From contig JANHCV010000017.1 in assembly GCA_025594325.1 (NCBI GenBank), positions 248,001-312,000 of the forward strand: a stretch of DNA of 64,000 bases, written 5' to 3'. Positions 1-8,933 of the stretch are shown here, piece by piece (position 1 is the stretch's first letter; every line of letters begins with the position of its first letter). A program made the position numbers and the translations under genes. Source of the stretch: Blastocladiella emersonii ATCC 22665. Taxonomy: Eukaryota; Blastocladiomycota; Blastocladiomycetes; Blastocladiales; Blastocladiaceae. Under the pieces are notes generated by a model, which searched no databases, had not been told where the DNA came from, and saw only the letters and a list, made by a program, of their open reading frames with translations.

Positions 1-45
1 AACAACATTGCTCACGCAATGGATCATGTATTTTATGGCAAGTAG

Positions 46-58
46 TCTGCGAAGCAGA
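46..58. other. Inverted repeat, TCTGC-GAA-GCAGA
   Basis: A perfect 5-bp stem with a 3-base loop, repeated in every unit at the same place. Short enough to arise by chance; no function can be assigned. Confidence 0.45.
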
Positions 59-67
59 GACGGGGAT

Positions 68-84
68 GTCCGGCCCAATCGGAC
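68..84. other. Inverted repeat, GTCCG / CGGAC with 7-base loop
   Basis: A perfect 5-bp stem around a 7-base loop, nine bases after the previous inverted repeat and also present in every unit. The two together could fold as a double hairpin in RNA, but no known RNA family is recognised. Confidence 0.45.
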
Positions 85-136
85 CCTCCACGGATCACAA
101 TATGCACGCAATGAATTGACTGATGATAGGGATGTA

Positions 137-1471
137 CCAAACCAGCCACGTAGACAATTGTCGTGGTTGTCGAACAAAACCATATTCAAATCTTTGGCAA
201 CGCGCCTGTCCAGCTAGCCAGGGACCCATGAATCACAGTATCGACCCAACAAGATATTAGACCATGGTAATATAGTAAACCAACCTCGTACATAATTGTC
301 ATGGTACTCAAACAAAACCATATTCAAGTCTTTGCTTTCCCGCATATCCAGCTGGCCAGGGACCCATAAATCACAGTATCGAACGAACAAGATATCTTAC
401 CATGGAAATATAGTTAACCAGCCACGCGGACAATTGTCATGGTACTCAATCGAGACCACATTCAAGTCTTTGCTCTCCCGCATGTCAAGCTGGTTGAAGG
501 CCCATTAATCACAGTATCGACCCAACAAGATATTTGACCATGGAAACATAGTAAACCAGCCACGCGGATAATTGTCATGGTACTCAATCAAAACCATATT
601 CATATTTTTGCTTCCCCGTATGTCAAGCTGGTTGAAGACCCATAACTCACAGTATCGACCCAACAAGATATTTGACCATGGAAACATAGTAAACCAGCCA
701 CGCGGATAATTGTCATGGTACTCAATCAAAACCATATTCATATTTTTGCTTCCCCGCATGTCAAGCTGGTTGAAGACCCATAAATCACAGTATCGAACCA
801 ACAAAATATCTGACCATGGAAATATAGTTAACCAGCCACGCGGACAATTGTCATGGTACTCAATCGAAACCACATTCAAGTCTTTGCTCTCCCGCATGTC
901 AAGCTGGTTGAAGGCCCATTAATCACAGTATCGACCCAACAAGATATTTGACCATGGAAACATAGTAAACCAGCCACGCGGATAATTGTCATGGTACTCA
1001 ATCAAAACCATATTCAAGTCTTTGCTTTCCCGCACGTCCAGCTGGTTGAAGGCCCATAAATCACAGTATCGACCCAACAAAGTATCTGACAACCGAAATA
1101 TAGCAGACAATCCACGCAGACAATTGTCATGCCACCTAATCAAAACCATATTCAAGTCTTTGCTTTCCCACATGTCAAGCTGGTTGAAGGCCCATAAATC
1201 ACAGTATCGAACCAACGAAATATCTGACCATGGAAATATAGTAAAGCAGCCACGCAGATAATTGTCATGGTACTTAATCAAAACCATATTCATATTTTTG
1301 CTTCCCCGCATGTCAAGCTGGTTGAAGGCCCATAAATCACAGTATCGAACGAACAAGATATCTTACCATGGAAATATAGTTAACCAGCCACGCAAATGAT
1401 TGTCATGCCACTTAATCAAAACCATACTCAAATGGTCGATTACCCTCACGTCCAAGCGGCCAAGGACCCAA
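137..1471. repeat. 138-bp satellite array of unit 1 (M1-M10, prototype)
   Basis: The anchor AATTGTC recurs at exact 138-base steps: 156, 294, 432, 570, 708, 846, 984, 1122, 1260, with a variant anchor GATTGTC at 1398. Monomers run anchor to anchor and are called M1 to M9; M10 is partial and stops near 1471. Diagnostic sites: M2 has CATATCCAGCTGGCCAGGG; M3 has TCGAGACC and a TTAATCAC; M4 has CCCCGTATG and AACTCAC; M5 has ACCAACAAAATATC; M6 is M3-like with TCGAAACC; M7 has CGCACGTCC and GACAACCG; M8 has ATGCCACCT; M9 has ACTTAATC and ATCTTACC. M1 and M10, at the edges, are the most diverged, as expected when unequal exchange homogenises the interior. Confidence 0.97.
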
Positions 1472-1924
1472 ACCGCCAGATACCCAAATCTACGACCACG
1501 TTGCGCACACTCCACTAGCCAACTCTTCGATCCCCTAATTATGGAGCCCGTCGTCAAAGTCCACGGTCCAATCAACGAGGTAAACAGCGAACTTGTCAAA
1601 CTGCCAACCTGCCAACCAAACACCCACGCCGCTTCTCAAGCCACGGTGGGCCCGCGCATTTGCGTTGCCGTCCCAGCCAACGAAGGAATGACTGATGAGC
1701 CCTGGTAGCCTGCTAGACTGACAGCCTGACAGCGCCCGCTCAGTTGCTATTATCTATCTCGTAGGTAGTCTGGGAGGAGTTCGTTAGTCGATACGCGACC
1801 AGTCTCCTCCTGGCTGCCCGCTCTGCTGCCATCTCCAAGGCCCGCATGAAGATGGGCCAGGGAGGTTTACGAGCATTTCCTATCTCTCCTCTCTCCGTGT
1901 GAAACCATTCACCCGCGGACGGAT
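1472..1924. other. Spacer A of the unit (prototype), no gene recognised
   Basis: 453 bp of single-copy sequence within the unit, between the 138-bp array and the heptamer array. A frame at 1400-1708 (+) starts in M10 and ends here (102 codons); it is present in all units but resembles no family I recognise, and the opposite strand is also open (1363-1623). Such frames are expected in GC-rich DNA and I do not call a gene. No RNA gene or transposon end seen. Confidence 0.75.
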
Positions 1925-2008
1925 GCGCACCACGCACCGTGCACCGCGCACCGCGCACCGCGCACCGCGCACCGTGCACCGCGCACAGCGCACCGCGGAC
2001 AGCGCCCG
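1925..2008. repeat. Heptamer minisatellite, GCGCACC type (unit 1)
   Basis: Twelve 7-base words in register: mostly GCGCACC, with ACGCACC, GTGCACC, GCGCACA, GCGGACA and a final GCGCCCG. Most units have 14 copies; units 1 and 6 have 12; units 11-13 have 16. The same variant words appear in the same order in each unit, so the array is inherited with the unit and changes by whole heptamers. Confidence 0.95.
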
Positions 2009-2269
2009 ATGCACCACACGCTGCGCACACGGCGCCAACGGCCACGCTGGTGTCACGCACACACACTCGCATGAACGGCAAGCAGGCAAGGCTTCCTCAA
2101 CTCAACCATGATCCATCGTCCATGTCTGCTCGCTCCAACGGGTGCGCCTGCTTACCCTCCCAGTGCCATCGATTGATTGATTCATGTCCAGTGCTGCCCA
2201 TGCTTTCATGGCCGCGGGGTCCGTCAGAACGCCTTGCAATGCGTGCGCCTGCATGCACCTGCACTGCAG

Positions 2270-2309
2270 AGCGCTGCAGAGGGCTGCACAGCGCTGCGGA
2301 GGGCTGCAG
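2270..2309. repeat. Two tandem 20-bp repeats
   Basis: AGCGCTGCAGAGGGCTGCAC is followed directly by AGCGCTGCGGAGGGCTGCAG, two differences in 20 bases, with a further partial copy (AGGGCTAAGG) after it. Each 20-mer is itself built of related GCTGC words. Present in every unit at the same place, without copy-number change in the units I compared. Confidence 0.85.
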
Positions 2310-2375
2310 AGGGCTAAGGCGGCAGGGCTTCTCCTCCTGCAGGGGACAGTACCAAGGCCAAGGAGTGCTAGTGAC

Positions 2376-2419
2376 TACTAACGGAATGGTGATTGGCCCC
2401 CTTCACACGCTCCTGGCAG
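2376..2419 (+). promoter_or_regulatory. Possible 3' splice site: TACTAAC and downstream CAG
   Basis: TACTAAC (2376-2382) matches a strong intron branch-point consensus. A pyrimidine-rich stretch and the end CTCCTGGCAG (AG at 2418-2419) follow, 38 bases from the branch A. This is the spacing of a eukaryotic acceptor. No exon or partner donor can be demonstrated, so the match may be chance. It is repeated in every unit. Confidence 0.25.
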
Positions 2420-2486
2420 GACTGCGTGTGGGCGTGCGGGCGTTTGTGCGTGCGTGCCTTGATTCGTCCACCATCATACGCGCAAA

Positions 2487-2579
2487 GTGACCAAGTGACC
2501 AAGTGACCAAGTGACCAAGTGACCAAGTGACCAAGGTGACCAAGGTGACCAAGGTGACCAAGGTGACCAAGGTGACCAA
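2487..2579. repeat. 8/9-bp minisatellite, GTGACCAA / GTGACCAAG (unit 1)
   Basis: Five GTGACCAA words, then five GTGACCAAG words, then one GTGACCAA that leads into GTGACACAC. The two word lengths form separate blocks rather than being mixed. Across units the 8-mer block varies (3, 4 or 5) while the 9-mer block is nearly fixed at five (four in unit 5). Confidence 0.96.
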
Positions 2580-3071
2580 GTGACACACAAGCACCAAGCT
2601 AGGGTGGCCGGGCGGCCATGGAACGTACTGCATGGGAACCATTACCGTGGACTGGCCGCGGCCATTTATCGCAGCACAGCCCTGCCTGGCTCAGGACGCG
2701 GCGGGCGTGGGAGGCAGGCAGGGTAGATCGGTAGCAGCAGCAGGACCTGGCTAGCTGGCTGTCAAACAACACAAGTGAAGGGGTGCGTGAGGGAGGGTGT
2801 GTTGAATGAATGGATGGGTGGATGCAGGCAGAGAGAGACCTTCGTACGTGTCGTGGGTGATGAGGATTGGTTGGCCACCATCCACCAACGCCATGGCATG
2901 GCTGCGGGTGTCGCTGCGTGCGCCTTGGCGGGTGGTGTTGGTGGGTGGGTGGTCTTGGTGGGTGCTGTGGTGGTAGTGGAGCTAGAGTGGTGCCGTGGGG
3001 CTCTTGGGGTCCCCTTTCCTTCCTGTCTGGCCTAGGTGGGTCGGCGGACGCAGCGCGCATGCGGGCAAGGT
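2580..3071. other. Unit tail (prototype), G-rich, no gene recognised
   Basis: 492 bp from the 8/9-bp array to the next leader. The second half is strongly G-rich on the + strand (2928-2989, GGTGG and GGTGGG words). Frames exist on both strands (for example 2775-3035 + and 2599-3162 -) but give low-complexity proteins and overlap each other, so none is called. Confidence 0.75.
2928..2989 (+). other. G-rich GGTGG/GGTGGG tract
   Basis: Repeated GG and GGG runs separated by T or short loops, repeated in every unit. A two-layer G-quadruplex is possible; a three-layer one would need loops of about ten bases. No defined repeat period. Confidence 0.5.
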
Positions 3072-6002
3072 AACAACATTGCTCACGCAATGGATCATGT
3101 ATTTTATGGCAAGTAGTCTGCGAAGCAGAGACGGGGATGTCCGGCCCAATCGGACCCTCCACGGATCACAATATGCACGCAATGAATTGACTGATGATAG
3201 GGATGTACCAAACCAGCAACGTAGACAATTGTCGTGGTTGTCGAACAAAACCATATTCAAATCTTTGGCAACGCGCCTGTCCAGCTAGCCAGGGACCCAT
3301 GAATCACAGTATCGACCCAACAAGATATTAGACCATGGTAATATAGTAAACCAACCTCGTACATAATTGTCATGGTACTCAAACAAAACCATATTCAAGT
3401 CTTTGCTTTCCCGCATATCCAGCTGGCCAGGGACCCATAAATCACAGTATCGAACGAACAAGATATCTTACCATGGAAATATAGTTAACCAGCCACGCGG
3501 ACAATTGTCATGGTACTCAATCGAGACCACATTCAAGTCTTTGCTCTCCCGCATGTCAAGCTGGTTGAAGGCCCATTAATCACAGTATCGACCCAACAAG
3601 ATATTTGACCATGGAAACATAGTAAACCAGCCACGCGGATAATTGTCATGGTACTCAATCAAAACCATATTCATATTTTTGCTTCCCCGCATGTCAAGCT
3701 GGTTGAAGACCCATTAATCACAGTATCGAACCAACAAAATATCTGACCATGGAAATATAGTTAACCAGCCACGCGGACAATTGTCATGGTACTCAATCGA
3801 AACCACATTCAAGTCTTTGCTCTCCCGCATGTCAAGCTGGTTGAAGGCCCATAAATCACAGTATCGACCCAACAAGATATTTGACCATGGAAATATAGTA
3901 AACCAGCCACGCGGATAATTGTCATGGTACTCAATCAAAACCATATTCAAGTCTTTGCTTTCCCGCACGTCCAGCTGGTTGAAGGCCCATAAATCACAGT
4001 ATCGACCCAACAAAGTATCTGACAACCGAAATATAGCAGACAATCCACGCAGACAATTGTCATGCCACCTAATCAAAACCATATTCAAGTCTTTGCTTTC
4101 CCACATGTCAAGCTGGTTGAAGGCCCATAAATCACAGTATCGAACCAACGAAATATCTGACCATGGAAATATAGTAAAGCAGCCACGCAGATAATTGTCA
4201 TGGTACTTAATCAAAACCATATTCATATTTTTGCTTCCCCGCATGTCAAGCTGGTTGAAGGCCCATAAATCACAGTATCGAACGAACAAGATATCTTACC
4301 ATGGAAATATAGTTAACCAGCCACGCAAATGATTGTCATGCCACTTAATCAAAACCATACTCAAATGGTCGATTACCCTCACGTCCAAGCGGCCAAGGAC
4401 CCAAACCGCCAGATACCCAAATCTACGACCACGTTGCGCACACTCCACTAGCCAACTCTTCGATCCCCTAATTATGGAGCCCGTCGTCAAAGTCCACGGT
4501 CCAATCAACGAGGTAAACAGCGAACTTGTCAAACTGCCAACCTGCCAACCAAACACCCACGCCGCTTCTCAAGCCACGGTGGGCCCGCGCATTTGCGTTG
4601 CCGTCCCAGCCAACGAAGGAATGACTGATGAGCCCTGGTAGCCTGCTAGACTGACAGCCTGACAGCGCCCGCTCAGTTGCTATTATCTATCTCGTAGGTA
4701 GTCTGGGAGGAGTTCGTTAGTCGATACGCGACCAGTCTCCTCCTGGCTGCCCGCTCTGCTGCCATCTCCAAGGCCCGCATGAAGATGGGCCAGGGAGGTT
4801 TACGAGCATTTCCTATCTCTCCTCTCTCCGTGTGAAACCATTCACCCGCGGACGGATGCGCACCACGCACCGTGCACCGCGCACCGCGCACCGCGCACCG
4901 CGCACCGTGCACCGCGCACCGCGCACCGCGCACAGCGCACCGCGGACAGCGCCCGATGCACCACACGCTGCGCACACGGCGCCAACGGCCACGCTGGTGT
5001 CACGCACACACACTCGCATGAACGGCAAGCAGGCAAGGCTTCCTCAACTCAACCATGATCCATCGTCCATGTCTGCTCGCTCCAACGGGTGCGCCTGCCT
5101 ACCCTCCCAGTGCCATCGATTGATTGATTCATGTCCAGTGCTGCCCATGCTTTCATGGCCGCGGGGTCCGTCAGAACGCCTTGCAATGCGTGCGCCTGCA
5201 TGCACCTGCACTGCAGAGCGCTGCAGAGGGCTGCACAGCGCTGCGGAGGGCTGCAGAGGGCTAAGGCGGCAGGGCTTCTCCTCCTGCAGGGGACAGTACC
5301 AAGGCCAAGGAGTGCTAGTGACTACTAACGGAATGGTGATTGGCCCCCTTCACACGCTCCTGGCAGGACTGCGTGTGGGCGTGCGGGCGTTTGTGCGTGC
5401 GTGCCTTGATTCGTCCACCATCATACGCGCAAAGTGACCAAGTGACCAAGTGACCAAGTGACCAAGGTGACCAAGGTGACCAAGGTGACCAAGGTGACCA
5501 AGGTGACCAAGTGACACACAAGCACCAAGCTAGGGTGGCCGGGCGGCCATGGAACGTACTGCATGGGAACCATTACCGTGGACTGGCCGCGGCCATTTAT
5601 CGCAGCACAGCCCTGCCTGGCTCAGGACGCGGCGGGCGTGGGAGGCAGGCAGGGTAGATCGGTAGCAGCAGCAGGACCTGGCTAGCTGGCTGTCAAACAA
5701 CACAAGTGAAGGGGTGCGTGAGGGAGGGTGTGTTGAATGAATGGATGGGTGGATGCAGGCAGAGAGAGACCTTCATACGTGTCGTGGGTGATGAGGATTG
5801 GTTGGCCACCATCCACCAACGCCATGGCATGGCTGCGGGTGTCGCTGCGTGCGCCTTGGCGGGTGGTGTTGGTGGGTGGGTGGTCTTGGTGGGTGCTGTG
5901 GTGGTAGTGGAGCTAGAGTGGTGCCGTGGGGCTCTTGGGGTCCCCTTTCCTTCCTGTCTGGCCTAGGTGGGTCGGCGGACGCAGCGCGCATGCGGGCAAG
6001 GT
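3072..6002. repeat. Macrosatellite unit 2 (2,931 bp)
   Basis: One 138-bp monomer fewer than the standard unit. Heptamer array 4858-4955 (14 words); 8/9-bp array 5434-5510 (three 8-mers, five 9-mers, one 8-mer), the standard pattern. A at 3218 (usually C) is shared only with unit 7. Confidence 0.96.
3208..4404. repeat. 138-bp array of unit 2 (nine anchors; M4 missing)
   Basis: Order M1, M2, M3, M5', M6', M7, M8, M9, M10. M5' carries TTAATCAC (T at 3715) where M5 normally has TAAATCAC, while M6' has TAAATCAC where M6 normally has TTAATCAC. The M5' variant recurs in unit 11 at the same unit position. Confidence 0.92.
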
Positions 6003-8933
6003 AACAACATTGCTCACGCAATGGATCATGTATTTTATGGCAAGTAGTCTGCGAAGCAGAGACGGGGATGTCCGGCCCAATCGGACCCTCCACGGATCAC
6101 AATATGCACGCAATGAATTGACTGATGATAGGGATGTACCAAACCAGCCACGTAGACAATTGTCGTGGTTGTCGAACAAAACCATATTCAAATCTTTGGC
6201 AACGCGCCTGTCCAGCTAGCCAGGGACCCATGAATCACAGTATCGACCCAACAAGATATTAGACCATGGTAATATAGTAAACCAACCTCGTACATAATTG
6301 TCATGGTACTCAAACAAAACCATATTCAAGTCTTTGCTTTCCCGCATATCCAGCTGGCCAGGGACCCATAAATCACAGTATCGAACGAACAAGATATCTT
6401 ACCATGGAAATATAGTTAACCAGCCACGCGGACAATTGTCATGGTACTCAATCGAGACCACATTCAAGTCTTTGCTCTCCCGCATGTCAAGCTGGTTGAA
6501 GGCCCATTAATCACAGTATCGACCCAACAAGATATTTGACCATGGAAACATAGTAAACCAGCCACGCGGATAATTGTCATGGTACTCAATCAAAACCATA
6601 TTCATATTTTTGCTTCCCCGTATGTCAAGCTGGTTGAAGACCCATAACTCACAGTATCGACCCAACAAGATATTTGACCATGGAAACATAGTAAACCAGC
6701 CACGCGGATAATTGTCATGGTACTCAATCAAAACCATATTCATATTTTTGCTTCCCCGCATGTCAAGCTGGTTGAAGACCCATAAATCACAGTATCGAAC
6801 CAACAAAATATCTGACCATGGAAATATAGTTAACCAGCCACGCGGACAATTGTCATGGTACTCAATCGAAACCACATTCAAGTCTTTGCTCTCCCGCATG
6901 TCAAGCTGGTTGAAGGCCCATAAATCACAGTATCGACCCAACAAAGTATCTGACAACCGAAATATAGCAGACAATCCACGCAGACAATTGTCATGCCACC
7001 TAATCAAAACCATATTCAAGTCTTTGCTTTCCCACATGTCAAGCTGGTTGAAGGCCCATAAATCACAGTATCGAACCAACGAAATATCTGACCATGGAAA
7101 TATAGTAAAGCAGCCACGCAGATAATTGTCATGGTACTTAATCAAAACCATATTCATATTTTTGCTTCCCCGCATGTCAAGCTGGTTGAAGGCCCATAAA
7201 TCACAGTATCGAACGAACAAGATATCTTACCATGGAAATATAGTTAACCAGCCACGCAAATGATTGTCATGCCACTTAATCAAAACCATACTCAAATGGT
7301 CGATTACCCTCACGTCCAAGCGGCCAAGGACCCAAACCGCCAGATACCCAAATCTACGACCACGTTGCGCACACTCCACTAGCCAACTCTTCGATCCCCT
7401 AATTATGGAGCCCGTCGTCAAAGTCCACGGTCCAATCAACGAGGTAAACAGCGAACTTGTCAAACTGCCAACCTGCCAACCAAACACCCACGCCGCTTCT
7501 CAAGCCACGGTGGGCCCGCGCATTTGCGTTGCCGTCCCAGCCAACGAAGGAATGACTGATGAGCCCTGGTAGCCTGCTAGACTGACAGCCTGACAGCGCC
7601 CGCTCAGTTGCTATTATCTATCTCGTAGGTAGTCTGGGAGGAGTTCGTTAGTCGATACGCGACCAGTCTCCTCCTGGCTGCCCGCTCTGCTGCCATCTCC
7701 AAGGCCCGCATGAAGATGGGCCAGGGAGGTTTACGAGCATTTCCTATCTCTCCTCTCTCCGTGTGAAACCATTCACCCGCGGACGGATGCGCACCACGCA
7801 CCGTGCACCGCGCACCGCGCACCGCGCACCGCGCACCGTGCACCGCGCACCGCGCACCGCGCACAGCGCACCGCGGACAGCGCCCGATGCACCACACGCT
7901 GCGCACACGGCGCCAACGGCCACGCTGGTGTCACGCACACACACTCGCATGAACGGCAAGCAGGCAAGGCTTCCTCAACTCAACCATGATCCATCGTCCA
8001 TGTCTGCTCGCTCCAACGGGTGCGCCTGCCTACCCTCCCAGTGCCATCGATTGATTGATTCATGTCCAGTGCTGCCCATGCTTTCATGGCCGCGGGGTCC
8101 GTCAGAACGCCTTGCAATGCGTGCGCCTGCATGCACCTGCACTGCAGAGCGCTGCAGAGGGCTGCACAGCGCTGCGGAGGGCTGCAGAGGGCTAAGGCGG
8201 CAGGGCTTCTCCTCCTGCAGGGGACAGTACCAAGGCCAAGGAGTGCTAGTGACTACTAACGGAATGGTGATTGGCCCCCTTCACACGCTCCTGGCAGGAC
8301 TGCGTGTGGGCGTGCGGGCGTTTGTGCGTGCGTGCCTTGATTCGTCCACCATCATACGCGCAAAGTGACCAAGTGACCAAGTGACCAAGTGACCAAGGTG
8401 ACCAAGGTGACCAAGGTGACCAAGGTGACCAAGGTGACCAAGTGACACACAAGCACCAAGCTAGGGTGGCCGGGCGGCCATGGAACGTACTGCATGGGAA
8501 CCATTACCGTGGACTGGCCGCGGCCATTTATCGCAGCACAGCCCTGCCTGGCTCAGGACGCGGCGGGCGTGGGAGGCAGGCAGGGTAGATCGGTAGCAGC
8601 AGCAGGACCTGGCTAGCTGGCTGTCAAACAACACAAGTGAAGGGGTGCGTGAGGGAGGGTGTGTTGAATGAATGGATGGGTGGATGCAGGCAGAGAGAGA
8701 CCTTCATACGTGTCGTGGGTGATGAGGATTGGTTGGCCACCATCCACCAACGCCATGGCATGGCTGCGGGTGTCGCTGCGTGCGCCTTGGCGGGTGGTGT
8801 TGGTGGGTGGGTGGTCTTGGTGGGTGCTGTGGTGGTAGTGGAGCTAGAGTGGTGCCGTGGGGCTCTTGGGGTCCCCTTTCCTTCCTGTCTGGCCTAGGTG
8901 GGTCGGCGGACGCAGCGCGCATGCGGGCAAGGT
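6003..8933. repeat. Macrosatellite unit 3 (2,931 bp)
   Basis: Same length as unit 2 but a different monomer is lost. Heptamers 7789-7886 (14); 8/9-bp array 8365-8441, standard pattern. Confidence 0.96.
6139..7335. repeat. 138-bp array of unit 3 (M6/M7 fusion)
   Basis: Order M1-M5, an M6/M7 hybrid, M8, M9, M10. The hybrid starts as M6 (TCGAAACC, CTCTCCCGCATG) and ends as M7 (CAACAAAGTATC, GACAACCG), the product of one 138-bp deletion between neighbours. The deletion also removes a stop codon from the minus frame, giving the longest open frame here (6507-7220, 237 codons). Confidence 0.92.

Larger units (their letters stand above)
1..136. repeat. Unit leader (prototype, unit 1)
   Basis: Segment between the tail of one unit and the recognisable 138-bp array; present at the start of every unit. 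It holds two small inverted repeats (46-58 and 68-84). Its right part, 94-150, aligns without gaps to the 138-bp monomer (37 of 57 bases by hand), so it probably includes a decayed monomer, here called M0. No gene seen. Confidence 0.8.
2009..2486. other. Spacer B of the unit (prototype), no gene recognised
   Basis: 478 bp between the two minisatellites. It contains three GATT copies (2171-2182), a pair of 20-bp direct repeats (2270-2309) and GTGCGTGCGTGC-like simple sequence near 2444-2457. A + frame spans it in most units, but its start shifts between units because heptamer gains and losses of 14 bp break the frame, so coding is unlikely. Confidence 0.75.
1..3071. repeat. Macrosatellite unit 1 (3,071 bp)
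   Basis: Contains the full ten-monomer 138-bp array, 12 heptamers (1925-2008, two fewer than usual) and an 8/9-bp array at 2487-2579 made of five 8-mers, five 9-mers and a final 8-mer. Rare variants: T at 2152 and G at 2844. It shares length, heptamer count, 8/9-bp pattern and these variants with unit 6. Confidence 0.96.

Noticed and set aside
46-84. A tRNA or snRNA gene in the leader
   Set aside because: The two hairpins are too short and too few; no tRNA arms, box A/B or Sm-site arrangement recognised.
137-1471. CRISPR array
   Set aside because: The repeats are 138 bp and contiguous with no unique spacers, and there are no cas genes.
1400-1708. A 102-codon frame present in all 22 units
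   Set aside because: The DNA is nearly identical in all units, so conservation of the frame says nothing. It begins inside the partial monomer M10, resembles no family I know, and overlaps an open frame on the other strand.
2403-2642. Leu-Val-Thr and Gly-His-Leu repeat peptides
   Set aside because: Direct translation of the 8/9-bp minisatellite; mixed word lengths shift the frame.
2599-3162. A 187-codon minus-strand frame over the unit tail
   Set aside because: Pro/His-rich low-complexity translation of the G-rich tract. In most units it is shortened to 106 codons, the C in place of T within ACCTTC(G/A)TACG being the cause.
4832-5437. A 201-codon + strand gene over the heptamer array and spacer B
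   Set aside because: The protein is Arg/Ala/Thr-rich low complexity from the heptamers. Its frame shifts in units 1 and 6 (-14 bp) and units 11-13 (+14 bp), so it is not maintained.
6507-7220. A 237-codon minus-strand gene for a 46-residue repeat protein
   Set aside because: It exists because the monomer length is a multiple of three and unit 3 lost a stop-bearing segment. Other units break it with stops, monomer differences are mostly non-synonymous, and the + strand is open over much of the same DNA.
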